Of a stretch of DNA of 64,000 nucleotides, positions 25,041-37,948 are shown piece by piece (within the stretch, counting starts at the first letter, position 1; every line of letters starts with the position of its first letter). The position numbers were made by a program, and so were the translations under genes. The DNA comes from Warburgia ugandensis (Eukaryota > Streptophyta > Magnoliopsida > Canellales > Canellaceae), in the NCBI GenBank assembly GCA_035236585.1, contig CP141132.1:44457880-44521879 (forward strand), given 5' to 3'. The notes under the pieces are model-generated. The model worked only from the letters and a program-made list of their open reading frames with translations. It ran no database searches and was not told the DNA's origin.

Positions 25041-26179
25041 CACCCCTCAACCAACATTTTACTAGTCCTGAGTAAAACATGCAAAAAATCATGAAAATAA
25101 AAGTGGTTGCTGTTTTCATAAGTACTTATGATTGCATTTAGCATATGCAATAAGCCCTTAAATTGCTAGATTACCCTTAGTGGACGCATTAAGTCTCATG
25201 AGTATACCCACAAAATTCACTAGGACTAAGTCCTTTATTCATCTCAAAGAATTCTCATCCATTAGAACTCTACTAGCTTTAATAACTTAATAAGTTTGAA
25301 TAAAAATTCTGCAAGTCACCTAAATACCAAAGCCATTTTATTAAGTTATATCTTGAAGTGTAATGTGTGATAGGCTACACAAGTCTAAACTTTGCACATA
25401 TATGCTTATACTCCATTTGAATGATGTTTTGACCCCAAATTCTCACTGGTATGCACTTAGAAATAAAGCTCTTAAAGAAAAGGGGTCAAACAAAATTCTC
25501 TCACTATGTAACTGGATCCAAAGATACTGATGATTCACACAACTTTTTAAGCACTGATGAAACAAAAGACTATGACCCCTTAGAATGGATACCATTACTA
25601 AGACCAGTAAGGGTAACTCACCTTAATTCTCCAATATTTATATCCTCATTAAGGCTATATTCCATCTTAAGATCAATAGGTCTTTAGGTAGGACCAAATG
25701 CATGCTTGAGATAGGTTCTAAAAGAAAGGGTATAAGGATTCAAATTTTCAAATCTGAGTAGAGTCTTCAATTGAATGTTGAACAACTTTACTTTTGAGTG
25801 TATTGAAGTGAATATCTTTTCTATTTTTCCTTTCTCTCTCCCAACTTTTCTTTTTCTTAATATTTCCTTTTTTATTTTTATTTTTCTTCGAGGGAAAGGC
25901 TTTACTATGTAAACATTTTGGTAGTTCCCACTTCTTAGATTTTTGTCTTCTTTTTTCTTTGTCTACCATCTCTACTCATTTTTTGAAAGATAGATAATGG
26001 ATATTTAATTCGGGTTTTTGGGATAAAATAGAAAGGTTTTAAAAAGAAAAGGCTTACCACGATGCTCAAAAGGTCTAACTAGTGGTATAAATTACTAGGT
26101 AAGCTTGATGTCTCTTGGCTAAAACATGGATGTTCTATATCATTTCATAGACTTCTTAAAACCTATCAGATTCAGTAAA
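25041..26179 (-). mobile_element. OTA-type 3' internal tail with polypurine tract
   Basis: 25,041-25,052 is the polypurine tract on the minus strand. The rest is the long non-coding 3' region typical of OTA elements, with the ACCTTTTGAGCATCGTGG block near 26,040-26,075 (minus). The upstream part of this element is missing: at 26,180 the LTR of a plus-strand relative starts. Confidence 0.6.
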
Positions 26180-26734
26180 TGTTTATATATATATATATAT
26201 ATACATACATACCTCTATATTTAGTGGGTTTTAGACTAAAGCTTTCTATAAATATCACTAATTAGGGTTAATTCTACATTTTGTAGGTCTAGGGAGCAAA
26301 TGAGAAATGGGTATTTTTGGAAATCCTAACCCTAAACAAACAACTTTATACTCCAAGCTACATTATGGGTCCACATATGCCAAAGATGAAGTTGGAAAGT
26401 TTAGAGTGAAAAACCAAGCTTACTTGTATAGGGTGTTCGTATCAAAATTAAAGGTGATAGAACTTCCCCTACATGCATGCAAATTATTCACCACCTTGAG
26501 AAGCTACTAAGGGAGGCTTAAATCACATTCAATGAAAGCTTGTTTGAAATAAAACAAGTTAGAAGACTGGTGCCTACATGAGATATATTCCTTATACTCT
26601 CTCTCCTACTCATCCAAAAGAGGCAACCACATAAGGAGCCACATGACTTTTTTCATGTAAGGTGGTGAATCACACTCAATCCCATGCCTTTTATGTCAGA
26701 AAAATAAGGAATATAAGTGGACAAAATAAAAGAG

Positions 26735-26869
<135 letters not shown>

Positions 26870-27866
26870 TTTACAAAAAATGTGTGAGAAGCACCCTTAT
26901 TTTTCAAGCATGAAAGCCAAGATCTATCCTTGTTCATATACATTATAAGAAACCAATAGGAAGATACACTACAATGAAGACTAAAACCAAGCTCCATTAT
27001 TGGAGAGTTTTTTGGAGGGCTGCGCACCTTCAATTTAAGAAGAAAACATCCAAGTTCACAAAATGAGAGGTCCCACCTTGCTTAATGTTCGTTGGCTGGA
27101 GAAAATTATGGTGGACTAGGAGAATAATCAGGAGAGGCCTAGAGCATAGAAGGAAATCTCAAAGGAATCTAAGCCATCCACTCTAAGGTATCCCGACCCA
27201 CCCATCAGTGGAGAAAAAGAGCCCTTAATGAAGATATTTTTGGATAAAAACACTGCAATATAATCTCATCCACTAAAGCTAAGGTAAAGATTATTCAAGG
27301 GGTAGGAATGAAGTAGAAAAAGATTACAAACCCTAGCCACCAACTACTCCATGAGAATTCAAGGATAAACCCTAAGGTCCTCCTTTATTTCAAAGTTTTT
27401 GAATTTTCATTACAACCATATTGTATTCCATTCCTTCTCTCCCATATCTTTTTGTTTCCCACTCATTTTTATTTATTTTCTCCCTTCCCTTTCTATCTTT
27501 TCCCATCATATCCCCTTCCCTTCCACCATTATCTCTTTCCTTCCCTATCTCCATTTCTCATCCAAATCTCATTCACTTGCCATTCCACGTCCCATACACT
27601 CCCTTACTGGATTCCCAGTGCCTCTCCTAATCCTTACTTCCTTCCTTCCACTCTCCTTAAATCCTCACCATTTATCACTCCCTTCTTCTTATGATCTAAC
27701 CCTCCCTTTCTTAGGGCTTCCACTCCAAAAACCTATAAATTGAAGTGAAGGAGAAGGCTCAAGGATCTCTTACCTTTCCCTAGACCTTGAAAGATAAACC
27801 TAGGAGAAATAAAGGGAGGAGAGAACCCTCACCAAATTTCTCTCAAGCTATAATGAATCCATTTTT

Positions 27867-30521
27867 TGTAATCTTGAAATCCCATGTTGGTAATGAATAG
27901 TTCACTTTTTGAGATAAGGGTATTTTGATCATTTTACTTTTCACCCTAACTAAACCTAAAAATTTGGTCTTTATAATGATACGCTTAGGTGCGTCTCAGA
28001 AAAAGGAATCCAACAAGACCAGAATCACCCAAAACGGAGTTAAAATGAGCAAGTTATGGCCCTTTGAAGTTTAAGGGCAAAATGGTAATTAAATTTAAAA
28101 ACGGAATTTTGCCTGAGAAAATAGGCACCCGTTTTGATACGGGCACCCTCCTTCTTCCCAAATATACTGGAGGTTTCTAGAATAGAGGTGTGCAGGGGAG
28201 AAACCACGGCCATTCTTGAGGTTTCTCCACCGCCATTCCACGGCGGTAGAAACCCCCTCTAGAACCCTCTTCAAGCTCTATAAATAGAGCTCTTGGGCGC
28301 CTCCAATGGCAGCCCAAAACCCTGGGAAAAACCCATCTGGGAGCAGCGTGCAAGAGGAGAAAATCGTGGAAAAATACCTGGCCACAAACCAGGTACGCCT
28401 TAAACCCTCCAAACCCATCTCCCCCTCAGTCTTAGGTTGAATTCCCCTAAGATTTTGCATGCAAAACCATGCAAAATGGGGCTCTAGGGAGCCACAACAA
28501 ACCCAGGGCAAGTGCTTAGGGCATACTAGTTCGACAGGGTTGAACCAGGAGCATCCTTGGATGGGCCCGCAAATGAAGGAACGGGCGGAAGGCTCGGTGC
28601 GTTGGCGGACGCTCCCTGTGGGCCTTCTATGTACTCTTAATACTAAAATGCCTGTAACTTGAGTTCTAGGACTCTGATTGAGGCGCTGCAAAAGGCGTTG
28701 TGTCCGTATCAATGACACAAACACACTCAAACCATAAAATACCTGATTAAGCCCCTATCTAAGGCTAGCATGACCCTTAAACCATGATAGTGGCGCGGAG
28801 CCACTAAACCTTTGCAAACCTGACTATACCAAGGCCCAGTTAGGAACCTTAGGAGGCCCTTAGGCATGGGAATGAACCCTTAATGCCTAAGTAGTGAGGT
28901 CAATTATTCTAGAACGTATAAAAATAGGCCAAGCTATCCTTTTTCCCCTAAACCATGTCCAGGAATGCACGAGGACAAGGGGACTAGCGTGATCAAACCA
29001 GGTAGGTATTCTATCGCTACTAGACTTTTAAAAAGAACCCATGATGCTTTGAGAATGCATGTTTTGATACATGGTTGCTTTTCTAATGCATGTTTTTAAA
29101 TAACATGTTCTCATGCACGTGACTTGTTTAGCATGAATTGATTTCATAAATGAACTTAGCATGCATATGAAAAATACATTGCGCATATATTGCCAAGACA
29201 TGTGTTACATGCATAGACATGTTTGGAAAAAGGATTCTTGTTTGCATGATAAGTGTAGCCATGGCCGATGAGGGCGGGCTAGAGAGAGCTAACAGGCTTC
29301 TAGGCTGGTAGGCTTCTAGGCAGGGTTATGACTTTGAATGCGACACTAGCAAGAGCAGATTTTATGCATTGCATACATGTTTTGCAAACGATTGCATAAA
29401 TTGCATTATTAACAATAAATAAGTGCATAAATTGCATGATTTGTGATTATTGAGTTTTGAAAAATTGCATATCCTTGAGGGTTACCAAAAGATACTGGAG
29501 TGCCCAAAAGACGCTGGGTAGGTAGTTGTGAGGGACAGGCAGTTGTGAAGGACCCAAAGAGGACATGTTTTGAAAATAGGTTTTTGCCTGTTTGCTCGTA
29601 TATGATTTGGGCTAGTAAGCTCGTGGGCACTATGCCGAGAGGTTCGGGGTGGCCTCCCAGCCTCTACCACTATTAGGTGGAAAGGGTACTATGCCAAAAA
29701 GGCATGTCCTTACTTCGATTGCATGTGGTAGAGAGGACTACCACTGGTGTCATGACACTGGGTCGAAGTGTCATATGCCTCGTGGAGGCTATGACCGAGA
29801 GTCCCTAGGAACCCGGGGACCACACGGCGATGAGGTCATGCGCATAGTGTGCCTATGTTTTCGAGGATTTACTTGCATTGCATATGGCATGACATGAGGA
29901 TGGTCGACCATACCATATATCCAGGAGTTGGATTCAGTTGAGCATCTTATGCATATCATTATGTTTATGATATCTATGTTACTTTCGACTTGGATTATGC
30001 GTTTCTTTAAGTCGTCAGTATTCTAATTCGACAATGGTTTTTAATATCAATATTGAACATTAGTGATCAAACATGCACATGTTTTAAAGGACATATGATT
30101 TTAAAACATAGCATGCATTTTAAAACTAGTAGCAATAGACTCCTCCTGAGTATAGTGTATACTCACCCAATCCGTAACATTTTTCAGATACAAGTAAACA
30201 CTTAAGGGTAGGATACACCAGTGACAGAGAACCTCCAAATTAAGTACAAGTAAGTAAACCCCTACCTTATCTTTCAGTGAATGTTACTTGATTGTAGTTA
30301 CTCTCTGTAGCTGGGGCTGTGACTAACACTTTCTTGGGAATAGAGTTGATAAACTATGCCATAGCTATATGATTTGAAAATGTGTTTTGACACTCGGGGT
30401 TTTCAAAATGAGTTTAAAACAAAAAGATTTTTCGCTGCATTGCATTGGTTTTCAAATAGGGATCCCACCTTAGGCATTAGTTTTGCATTTAAAAATGCAT
30501 GTGAAAACCCGGGTCGTCACA
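27867..30521 (+). mobile_element. Solo-like chromovirus LTR nested in the OTA 5' LTR (copy D)
   Basis: Starts TGTAATC at 27,867 and ends GGGTCGTCACA at 30,521. It shares layout and several blocks with the LTRs at 56,895-62,309: GGAATCCAAC about 140 bases in, the ACGGAGTT block, a ...GATA(A)CGGGCACCC block, TATAAATA at 28,279, the TTGAGGGTTACCAAAAGA block near 29,475, the GAGTATAG(T)GTATACTCACCC block near 30,145 and CATGTGAAAACCCGGGTCGTCACA-type end. No second LTR or coding region accompanies it. No target duplication is evident, and the left boundary is supported only by alignment length. Confidence 0.65.
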
Positions 30522-31255
30522 CAAGCTCCATGCATCCACATCCCTTAGAGAAGGGGTAAAAGCTCATTCTTGACCCACATCCACATCCCTTGGAGAAAGG
30601 GTAAAGGTCTCATTCTTCCTCATTTCCCAAATATTCTTTCTCATTGTTCCTTCTTTCTTTTTTGTTTTTTCTTTTTATTTGCATAACACTAATTGTAGCA
30701 TTCATTTAGATCTTATAGGCATAGCCACTAGTATCACAAGCTCCCCTCTTCAATTTACACCCATGTTTCTTGTTTAGATCTTACATGCATCAACTATCTA
30801 AGTTGTATGCACTCTTCTTACATCTTAGCATAGCACTTTCTCATCCTTGCTTAGTCTTAAGCATCCACACACTAGATAACACACACCATCCTTGTACCTC
30901 CCCTCTCTTACCTTTAGCATTGCATTCATAAGACTCCCACTCCATTGCATTTCCATGCCCTTCCATCTTAGCTTTAGCATCTCTTTGCACTCCTAAGAAT
31001 ATCGTGCATACTCCAGCACCTTCTTAACCCTATACACATCATCCTAACACTTCCATGCCTTCCACTCCTTTGTCCTTCTTTTCTTCTATTACACCAATTC
31101 TTCCATTCACTCTCTTCCACACCATCTCCTTTCACCATTGAATCACATGCATTCTTCTTCTAGCATTTCACTCTCTTTTTTTCACTCTTGGGATTTAGGA
31201 ATATAAGGAAAAGGAAGAGAAGCCTTGTGCCCTTCTATGGAAGCCAAGGATTCTA

Positions 31256-34200
31256 AGATGGCTTAGGCATCCAAATTTCTCATGGTCTTAGAATAATCAA
31301 GGAGTACCATCTAGCCTCCACCCTTAGTTACCTTTCCCTAGAGCCCCAACTCCATAGAAACCTATGCCACAACAATTGTTTCCTCAGCAACAGAGGAAAC
31401 AATCACTAAAAGAGATTCTGAGTTTGTTTATGCAGAGTTCATTAAAAATCCATAATAGTCTTAAACAAAGAATGCAAACTCACTCCAATCTATTGTGTAG
31501 TTGGAGTATCAAATTGGTCAAATTGCTATTACACATTGAGGGAAAAGGAAAATTTTCCTAGTCAACCTATGCCTAACCCTAAGGGCTAGCATGACTTTGG
31601 CACAACTAATGAGTAAAAATTCCATGAACAAACACAATCCACACCTACCCTTGGGGTTGGAAAGATAATACATAGGTTGGTTTGGCTATGGAAAATGAGC
31701 AAGTTGAGGGCAATGAGAACCTTAAAATGACTTGAAAGGGAAAAAGAGAAGAAATATCACCTCCTACTTCTCCTAACCCTAGTCCCAAGGCCCATTATAT
31801 TTGGAAGACTCCACTTCCTCAGTGCTTATATATGACTAAGAAGGATAATAATTTTGATAACCTAATTGATGTGTTCAAATAGGTGAAAATCAATATTCCA
31901 TTACTTATGCAATCAAAGATATACCTTCTTACACCATATTTTTGAAAATTCTTTGCACCCCTAAGAGAAAACATTAGGTGCAGAAGAAAGCATTTCTCAC
32001 CAAGAAAGAAACCAAGCAAGGTCAATCTTACAACACCAAACACCACCAAAATATAGAGATTCAAGGTGGCCCACTATATCATGTGTGATTGGGAAGCACA
32101 CAATTGATAAGGCTCTACTTGATTTGGGGTAGAGTGTTAACCTATTACCATATTCTATTTATATAGAATTAGGTTTAGGTGAGATGAAGAAGGTTACCAC
32201 TGCACTACAATTGATACATAGCCTATAATAGACCTTGATAGTCAAAGTCTAGTCATTTTGGGATAGCCATTCTTAGCCACATCAAATGCCATTATTAATT
32301 GTAGGGATGGCAATATGAAGCTATTCTTTGGAAACATGGACATTAATCTTAATGTTTTTAATATAGGGCAACCGCACTCTGAAGATCATTTTGAAGTCAA
32401 TATGATACAGAGTCTGCCATCTTGATTAGCCTCTAACACTGATCCTTTTGAGGCATGCTTAGCTCATTTTAGTTTTAACTTTGACACAAGTAGCTCCATT
32501 GATGAAGTAATTGGTTTCCTTAATACTGTCCCTTTAATAGACACTTCTAAATGGAAAGCTTGAGTAAGAGCACTAACATATCGTGAGATTCTATTTGATC
32601 CATTGATTGAAAACACAACCAATTTGAACCCACCTATTCCAAAAAGTGCACATTGTGATAGCCACAGTTCATCTCATTCCTTGCCTATTACACTAAAGTC
32701 CGATATAGAACAAGAAGGAGAGTCCATTGATGTTTCTACAGAACATCGATAAGCTCTATGGTGTACAATAGATAATAAAGAGGGTATAAGTACCACCATT
32801 TCTTTGCCTTATAATAAAAATGAAGAATCTTTTAGGGACCTGCAGAGTAAGCTTAGTCCTAGCATTTAGGAAGATGCCTGAAATGAGGAAATTTTTTAGG
32901 TATTCGATGTTGACATCCTATATTCCCATTTTGGAGTGCATTTTCTATAAACTCCTTCATTATTAGTTTAGGTGTAGGTTTCATAGATTAGTTAGTTAAT
33001 TTATTTAAGTGTCCTAGGGTGGCATTTTGTTTCTACATTGTATATTTTCCGTAATTGTTCACATCAACAAATCATTGCACCATCTCTAGAGTGCAGGTAC
33101 TATGACTCTAACCCTTTTCTATATACTTAGTTACTTCATTTGTCCATGCTATTATTTTAAAACATTAGGCACAATGTTTAATTTAAGTATAAGATAGAGT
33201 ATTTAAATTTTGATGTGTTTAGAATTCATTTTGAGTCCTTTCTTTATTTATTTTGAAAATTTTTAAAAAATTTATGAAAAGTTCCTTTACAAGGATGAGA
33301 GTTCAAAATTTTTGAATATTCAATATATTTTTTATCTTTAGGTTATTAATAGATTTGTAGACAATTAGTTCACTATTTTATCCTTTTTCTAAAGTATTTC
33401 ATGAAAAATAAAACTTGGAATATTGATTGCACAAAATAGTTGTATATACATATTTTATGTTGAAGAGAAAATATAACTTAGAAATCCTAAAGAAGACAAG
33501 TGAAGACTTTTAACCCATATGAGCTTTAGACACATTCTTCCTTTTTGAGGGTTATACATAAACTCAAGTTTTCTTTAGCAGATATAAATTCATACGTGGT
33601 ATCATTATTCTTCTTCTTAGTTAATTATTAAAAAAATATTTGAAAAGGGTATACCATTTATCTCTTAAGTTTATGGTAATTTTTAAGTCATACGACACAC
33701 AAGAAATGATAGGGGACATTTTTGGTTAACCTAAAGCCATTAGCCTTCCCTAAGTTATTATTTTTTTGTTAGTTAACACTTTGAGCCTTTTTCTTTGTGA
33801 ACCCAATGACCAATACCCTTATTAACCCCTATAATATATCCATTACCTAGTTTGTATTGGAAATACATAGAAACGGTTGACAAATGTCTTGAGAAAAAGT
33901 ATGAGCAATACAGTTCAAGGGATGAACCTAAAATGCTTGAAAAGAGAAAAATTCAAAGAAAGGCTATTTCAAAAGTCAAGGAAAAATGAAAAAGGTGAAG
34001 AAGATAGCCACTGAAACAGGAAATGTTCATTCTTATGAGCTAAAAAGAGAATTATGAATGCACTAGTAAAAGACTTATACACATCTTTTAAAACAACCTT
34101 CATTTATCCTTATATCCATTCTTATGATAACCCTGTCCTAGGCCCATGTTTCATTCTATTAAAAGTCCTAACTTGATCTTAGGAGAAGTATGATTTAGAT

Positions 34201-34843
34201 GTGGTTATAAATGAATAGGGATTGTGGTAGAGTGTGACATTCCTAATAATTGATATCCTTTCATGAGATAAGTATCAGATTCTTTCTAAGTTATCATTCT
34301 TTGGTATGAAATATGTGAGAAATTTGACCTTGATGAACATTACTCACATATTGAAGTGAGACTTATCCTTTCTAAGTGTAAGTTATATCTTACAAGATAT
34401 GAAGTCAAAATATACTTTTGGACAATATTTTAAGTTATAATTTACTTGGAAATTGTTAGTTACGTATATTAGCTATAGTCACACACATTCCAAGGTTGAT
34501 GAAATATTGGAATATCCTTAGCATATGCGTAGACCTTTGAACTGTTGATCATTCCTATTATCATGCTAAAGTTAGGAGTTTAATCCTAGTTGAATACAAG
34601 AAAATTATCTAAAAAAAACGAATTTTATAAAAGTTTCAAAAAGGTTTATAGTTATCATTTCTAGAAACTTTTACAAGACTATAACTCATCTGCTAGGGGT
34701 TACCTAAGGGTTTAAAGGCTTTTTGCATATGCTAAATGCTAACAAAATTACCTACAAAAGTGGTTATTTTTTTCTTTTAGATTTTTAGATTTCTTTTTTG
34801 TAGTTTTGCTTGAGGACTAGAAAAATCTAAGTCTAAGGGTATT
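31256..34843 (+). pseudogene. OTA internal region: gag end, protease, spacer and 3' tail
   Basis: Gag C-terminal part about 31,380-31,800 (SLKEILSLFMQSSLKIHNSL resembles the SLE(E/D)..sf+.qt..+...e block). The approach to protease at 31,840-32,010 resembles FDNLIDVFK.V.INIPLL and KRKH..KKAFL blocks. The protease at about 32,080-32,400 (IDKALLDLG.SVNLLPYSIY.ELGLGE pattern) matches the DLGASVNLLP active-site block of OTA proteases. A spacer with DPFEACL (about 32,440) leads to a long non-coding 3' region containing ACAATGTTTAATTTAAGTA (33,172) and a TTGAGGACTAG...TCTAAGGGTATT purine tract up to 34,843. Fossil with multiple breaks; the main enzymatic domains are missing. Confidence 0.7.
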
Positions 34844-37800
34844 TGATATATATAAAATATAATATATGTACATCTACATTTAGCAAGTTTTAGACCAGAA
34901 CTTTCTATAAATATCACTAATTAGGTTAATTCTACATTTTACAGGTGTAGGGTATAAATGAGAAAAGCATAGTTTTGGAAATTTAAGCCTAAAAAGAGCA
35001 AGTTTAAAGTCCATCCTACATTATGGGACCACATATGCCAAACATGAGGTTTGAAAGTTCAGATTGAAAAATGGGTATCGTTACCAAAGTCAGAGCAATC
35101 AAAAACCCTAACTGAAAGACCAAGCTTACCTGTATATAATGTTTGTATTAAAACTAGAGGTGACAGAACCTCCCATGCATGCATGCGAACTATCAATTAA
35201 CTACCTTAGGAAGCTTCTAAGTGAAGCTCAATTCACACATGCTAGAATCACATACAATAAAAGCTTCTCTAAAATAAAAGAAGTTAGAAGATTGGACCCC
35301 TCATGAGATATATTCCTTAATGTACACTCTCTCTCTCGTACTCAACCAAAAGAAGGGACCACCTATGGAGCCACATGATTTTTTCCAAGTAAGGTGGTGA
35401 GTCACACTCAGTCTCATATTTTTACATGAGAGAAATAAGGAAGATAAGTGAAGAAAATAAATGAGTGAAGAGAGAGATATTTAATAGGAAATCTACAGTT
35501 GGAAAGAAGCCTTACTCTATAAGAATGAAAGGCCAAGATCTATCCTTGTTCATGCACATTTTAAGCTACCAATGAGAAGTACATTGCAATGAAGACTAGA
35601 ACTAAGCCCCATTGGTGGATATTTTTTTGGTAGGTTGCCCACCTATAATTTGGGAAGAAAATGTCCAAATTCATGGAGTGAGATGTCCAAACTTGCTTTA
35701 TGTTCATTTGGTAGAGAAAATTATAGTGGGTTGGGAGAAAAATAAGTGGAAAACTAGAGTCGATAAGAAAATCTTGAAGAAATCTAGGCCATCCACTCTA
35801 AGGCATTTGATCCATAGGTGGAGAGAAAAAGAGACCTTAAAGAAGATCTTTTTGTAAAAAATACTCCAATTGAATCTCATATACTCAAGCTAGGATAAAG
35901 ATGATCCAAGGGGCAGGAATGAAGTAGAGAAAAGTTACAAACCCTACCCACAACTTAGTCCATGAAAATTCAAGGATAAACCTTAAGGAAGGAAAGATCT
36001 CCACCATACATTTCCATCCAATGGTCCAACTTTATTTCAAAGTTTATGAACTTCCATTACAACCATATTGAATCCATGCCTCCTCTCCCATATCTTTCCA
36101 TTTCTCATTGATGTTCTTTTATTTTCTTCCTTTCCTTTCTATCTTTTCCTATCCTAGCATATTCCCTTCGTTCGTACCTTTCTCTCCTTCCTTCCACATC
36201 ACCATATCTCATACACTTGCCATCCCACATCCCATACACTCACATATTGGATTCCAAGCCCTCTTCTAATCCTAACTTACTTCCCTCTCCTCCTCAAATC
36301 GTCATCATCTATCACTTCGTTCCTTATGATCTAAACCCTCCATTTCGTAAGGCTTCCCACAATCTACATGTCCTCATCCCTTGGGGAAGAGGTAAGGGTC
36401 TCATTCATTCCCATTTCCCCCATCATCTTTCACATTCTTCCTTCTTTCTTTTCTCTTTTTCTTTGCAATACACTCATCATAGCTTTCTTTTGTAACTTGC
36501 AAGCATACACCCTAGTATCACAAGCTCCACCTCTTCCTTTTGTATGCATCTTTCTTGCTTAGATCTTAGATGCATCAACCATTTAAGTTACACACACTCT
36601 TTTGACATCTTAGAATATCGCTTTCTCATCCTTGCTCAGCCCTAAGGATCCTCACCTTATATTACAAGCATCACCCTTGTATACCCCCACCCCTTCTTTT
36701 ACCGTAGTATTGCATGAATAGGACTCCCACTTCCTTGTATTTCCATCCCCTTCTATATTAGCCTTAGTAGCTCTTTGCATCTCAGGAATAGCACGCATAC
36801 TCCACCACTTTCTATCCTAACACTTCCACGCCTTCCCCTAGTTCATCCTTCTTCTCTTCTATTATATGTTATTCTTCTGTTCACTCTCTTCCACACCCTC
36901 TTCTTTCACACTTTGAATGACACACATTCATCTTCTAGTATTCCAGTTTTCTTTTTACTATTGGGACTTGGGAATGAAAGGAAAAGGAAGAGAAGTCTTG
37001 TGCCCTTGTATGGCAACAAAAGATTCCTTCCATTCCTAAAGAATGGTTGAGTATATCATGTCCATTCATGAAGCCATCCATGTTCTTAGCTAAAGTTATC
37101 ATGTTGAAGAGCAGGAGAACTCCAAATAAGTACCTAGTTCCTTCATCATGTCCTAAAGCTAGACTTGTTGAGTCCTAAGTCAAGGTCCACTGTCTCCATT
37201 TTCTTTTACTTTTCTCTACTTCTTTATTAAGCAAGGGCATCTCTCGCTTATGGCTAGGCCTAACTTAAGTGGAACCATTCATCCTCATCTTTGCTAACTC
37301 CTTAAAAGCTACCCCCATTTAGAGTATCTTGCTAAGGAGAAGAAAACACTTGTTTTCCTTTTCCACTCTATCCCTTCTTCTTTTCTTCTTTTAAGGGTTG
37401 TACTATTTGGATTTGGGACTTCAAATATTGGGTTTTTTAGCATGTTGGGATAAAGATGAGAAAAGATTGTCTTTTGCTTTAACGTAATATGGATTGAAGA
37501 GAAGAGTACATGTACTTGTTGATGGACACAATAAAGAAAGCCGTAAAGAAGAATTCCAGCTTAGAAAGAAGATGATGTGTAAAGAGGCTACTCCAACTCA
37601 GTACTGCTATTGCAAGCTCTACAACAAGGAAATTTCTTTATTTGCTTTGTTTACTTTCCTTTCTTATTGAATTTACTTTCTGTTGTAATCAAGTTATTAG
37701 TGAAAGTTTATTTTTATTTTTATTTTCTTTATTTCCTTAGTTACTTTACATTCCTAGATTATTTCCTTAATTTAGTTTAGTACTTTATTTCTTTACTTTC

Positions 37801-37945
37801 CTTGAATGTTGATTGGGTTAAAGTAAAAATAACTTAAATTTGAATTAACTCTATTTATTAAAGATTTCTTGTGGGATCGACCCATGCGTGCTACTTCTAT
37901 ACTCTAATAGAACTGTGTACTTACAGTAATTATTAAAGCATATCA
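34844..37945 (+). repeat. OTA 3' LTR
   Basis: Begins TGATATATA immediately after the purine tract and ends near CATATCA at 37,945. The end carries CTTGTGGGATCGACCC (37,868), a signature of OTA LTR ends. It matches the left copy up to about 37,000. Sequence resumes in Gypsy-1 integrase right after it. Confidence 0.75.
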
Positions 37946-37948
37946 TAG

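Noticed and set aside
27399-27743. Three overlapping plus-strand frames rich in Pro, Ser and Phe (also 36,217-36,562)
   Set aside because: They are pyrimidine-rich parts of the OTA LTRs, without domains. Three open frames in one place reflect composition.
28278-28730. 150-codon minus-strand frame
   Set aside because: It sits in the promoter-proximal part of LTR copy D, on the strand opposite to the LTR, and has no recognisable domain.
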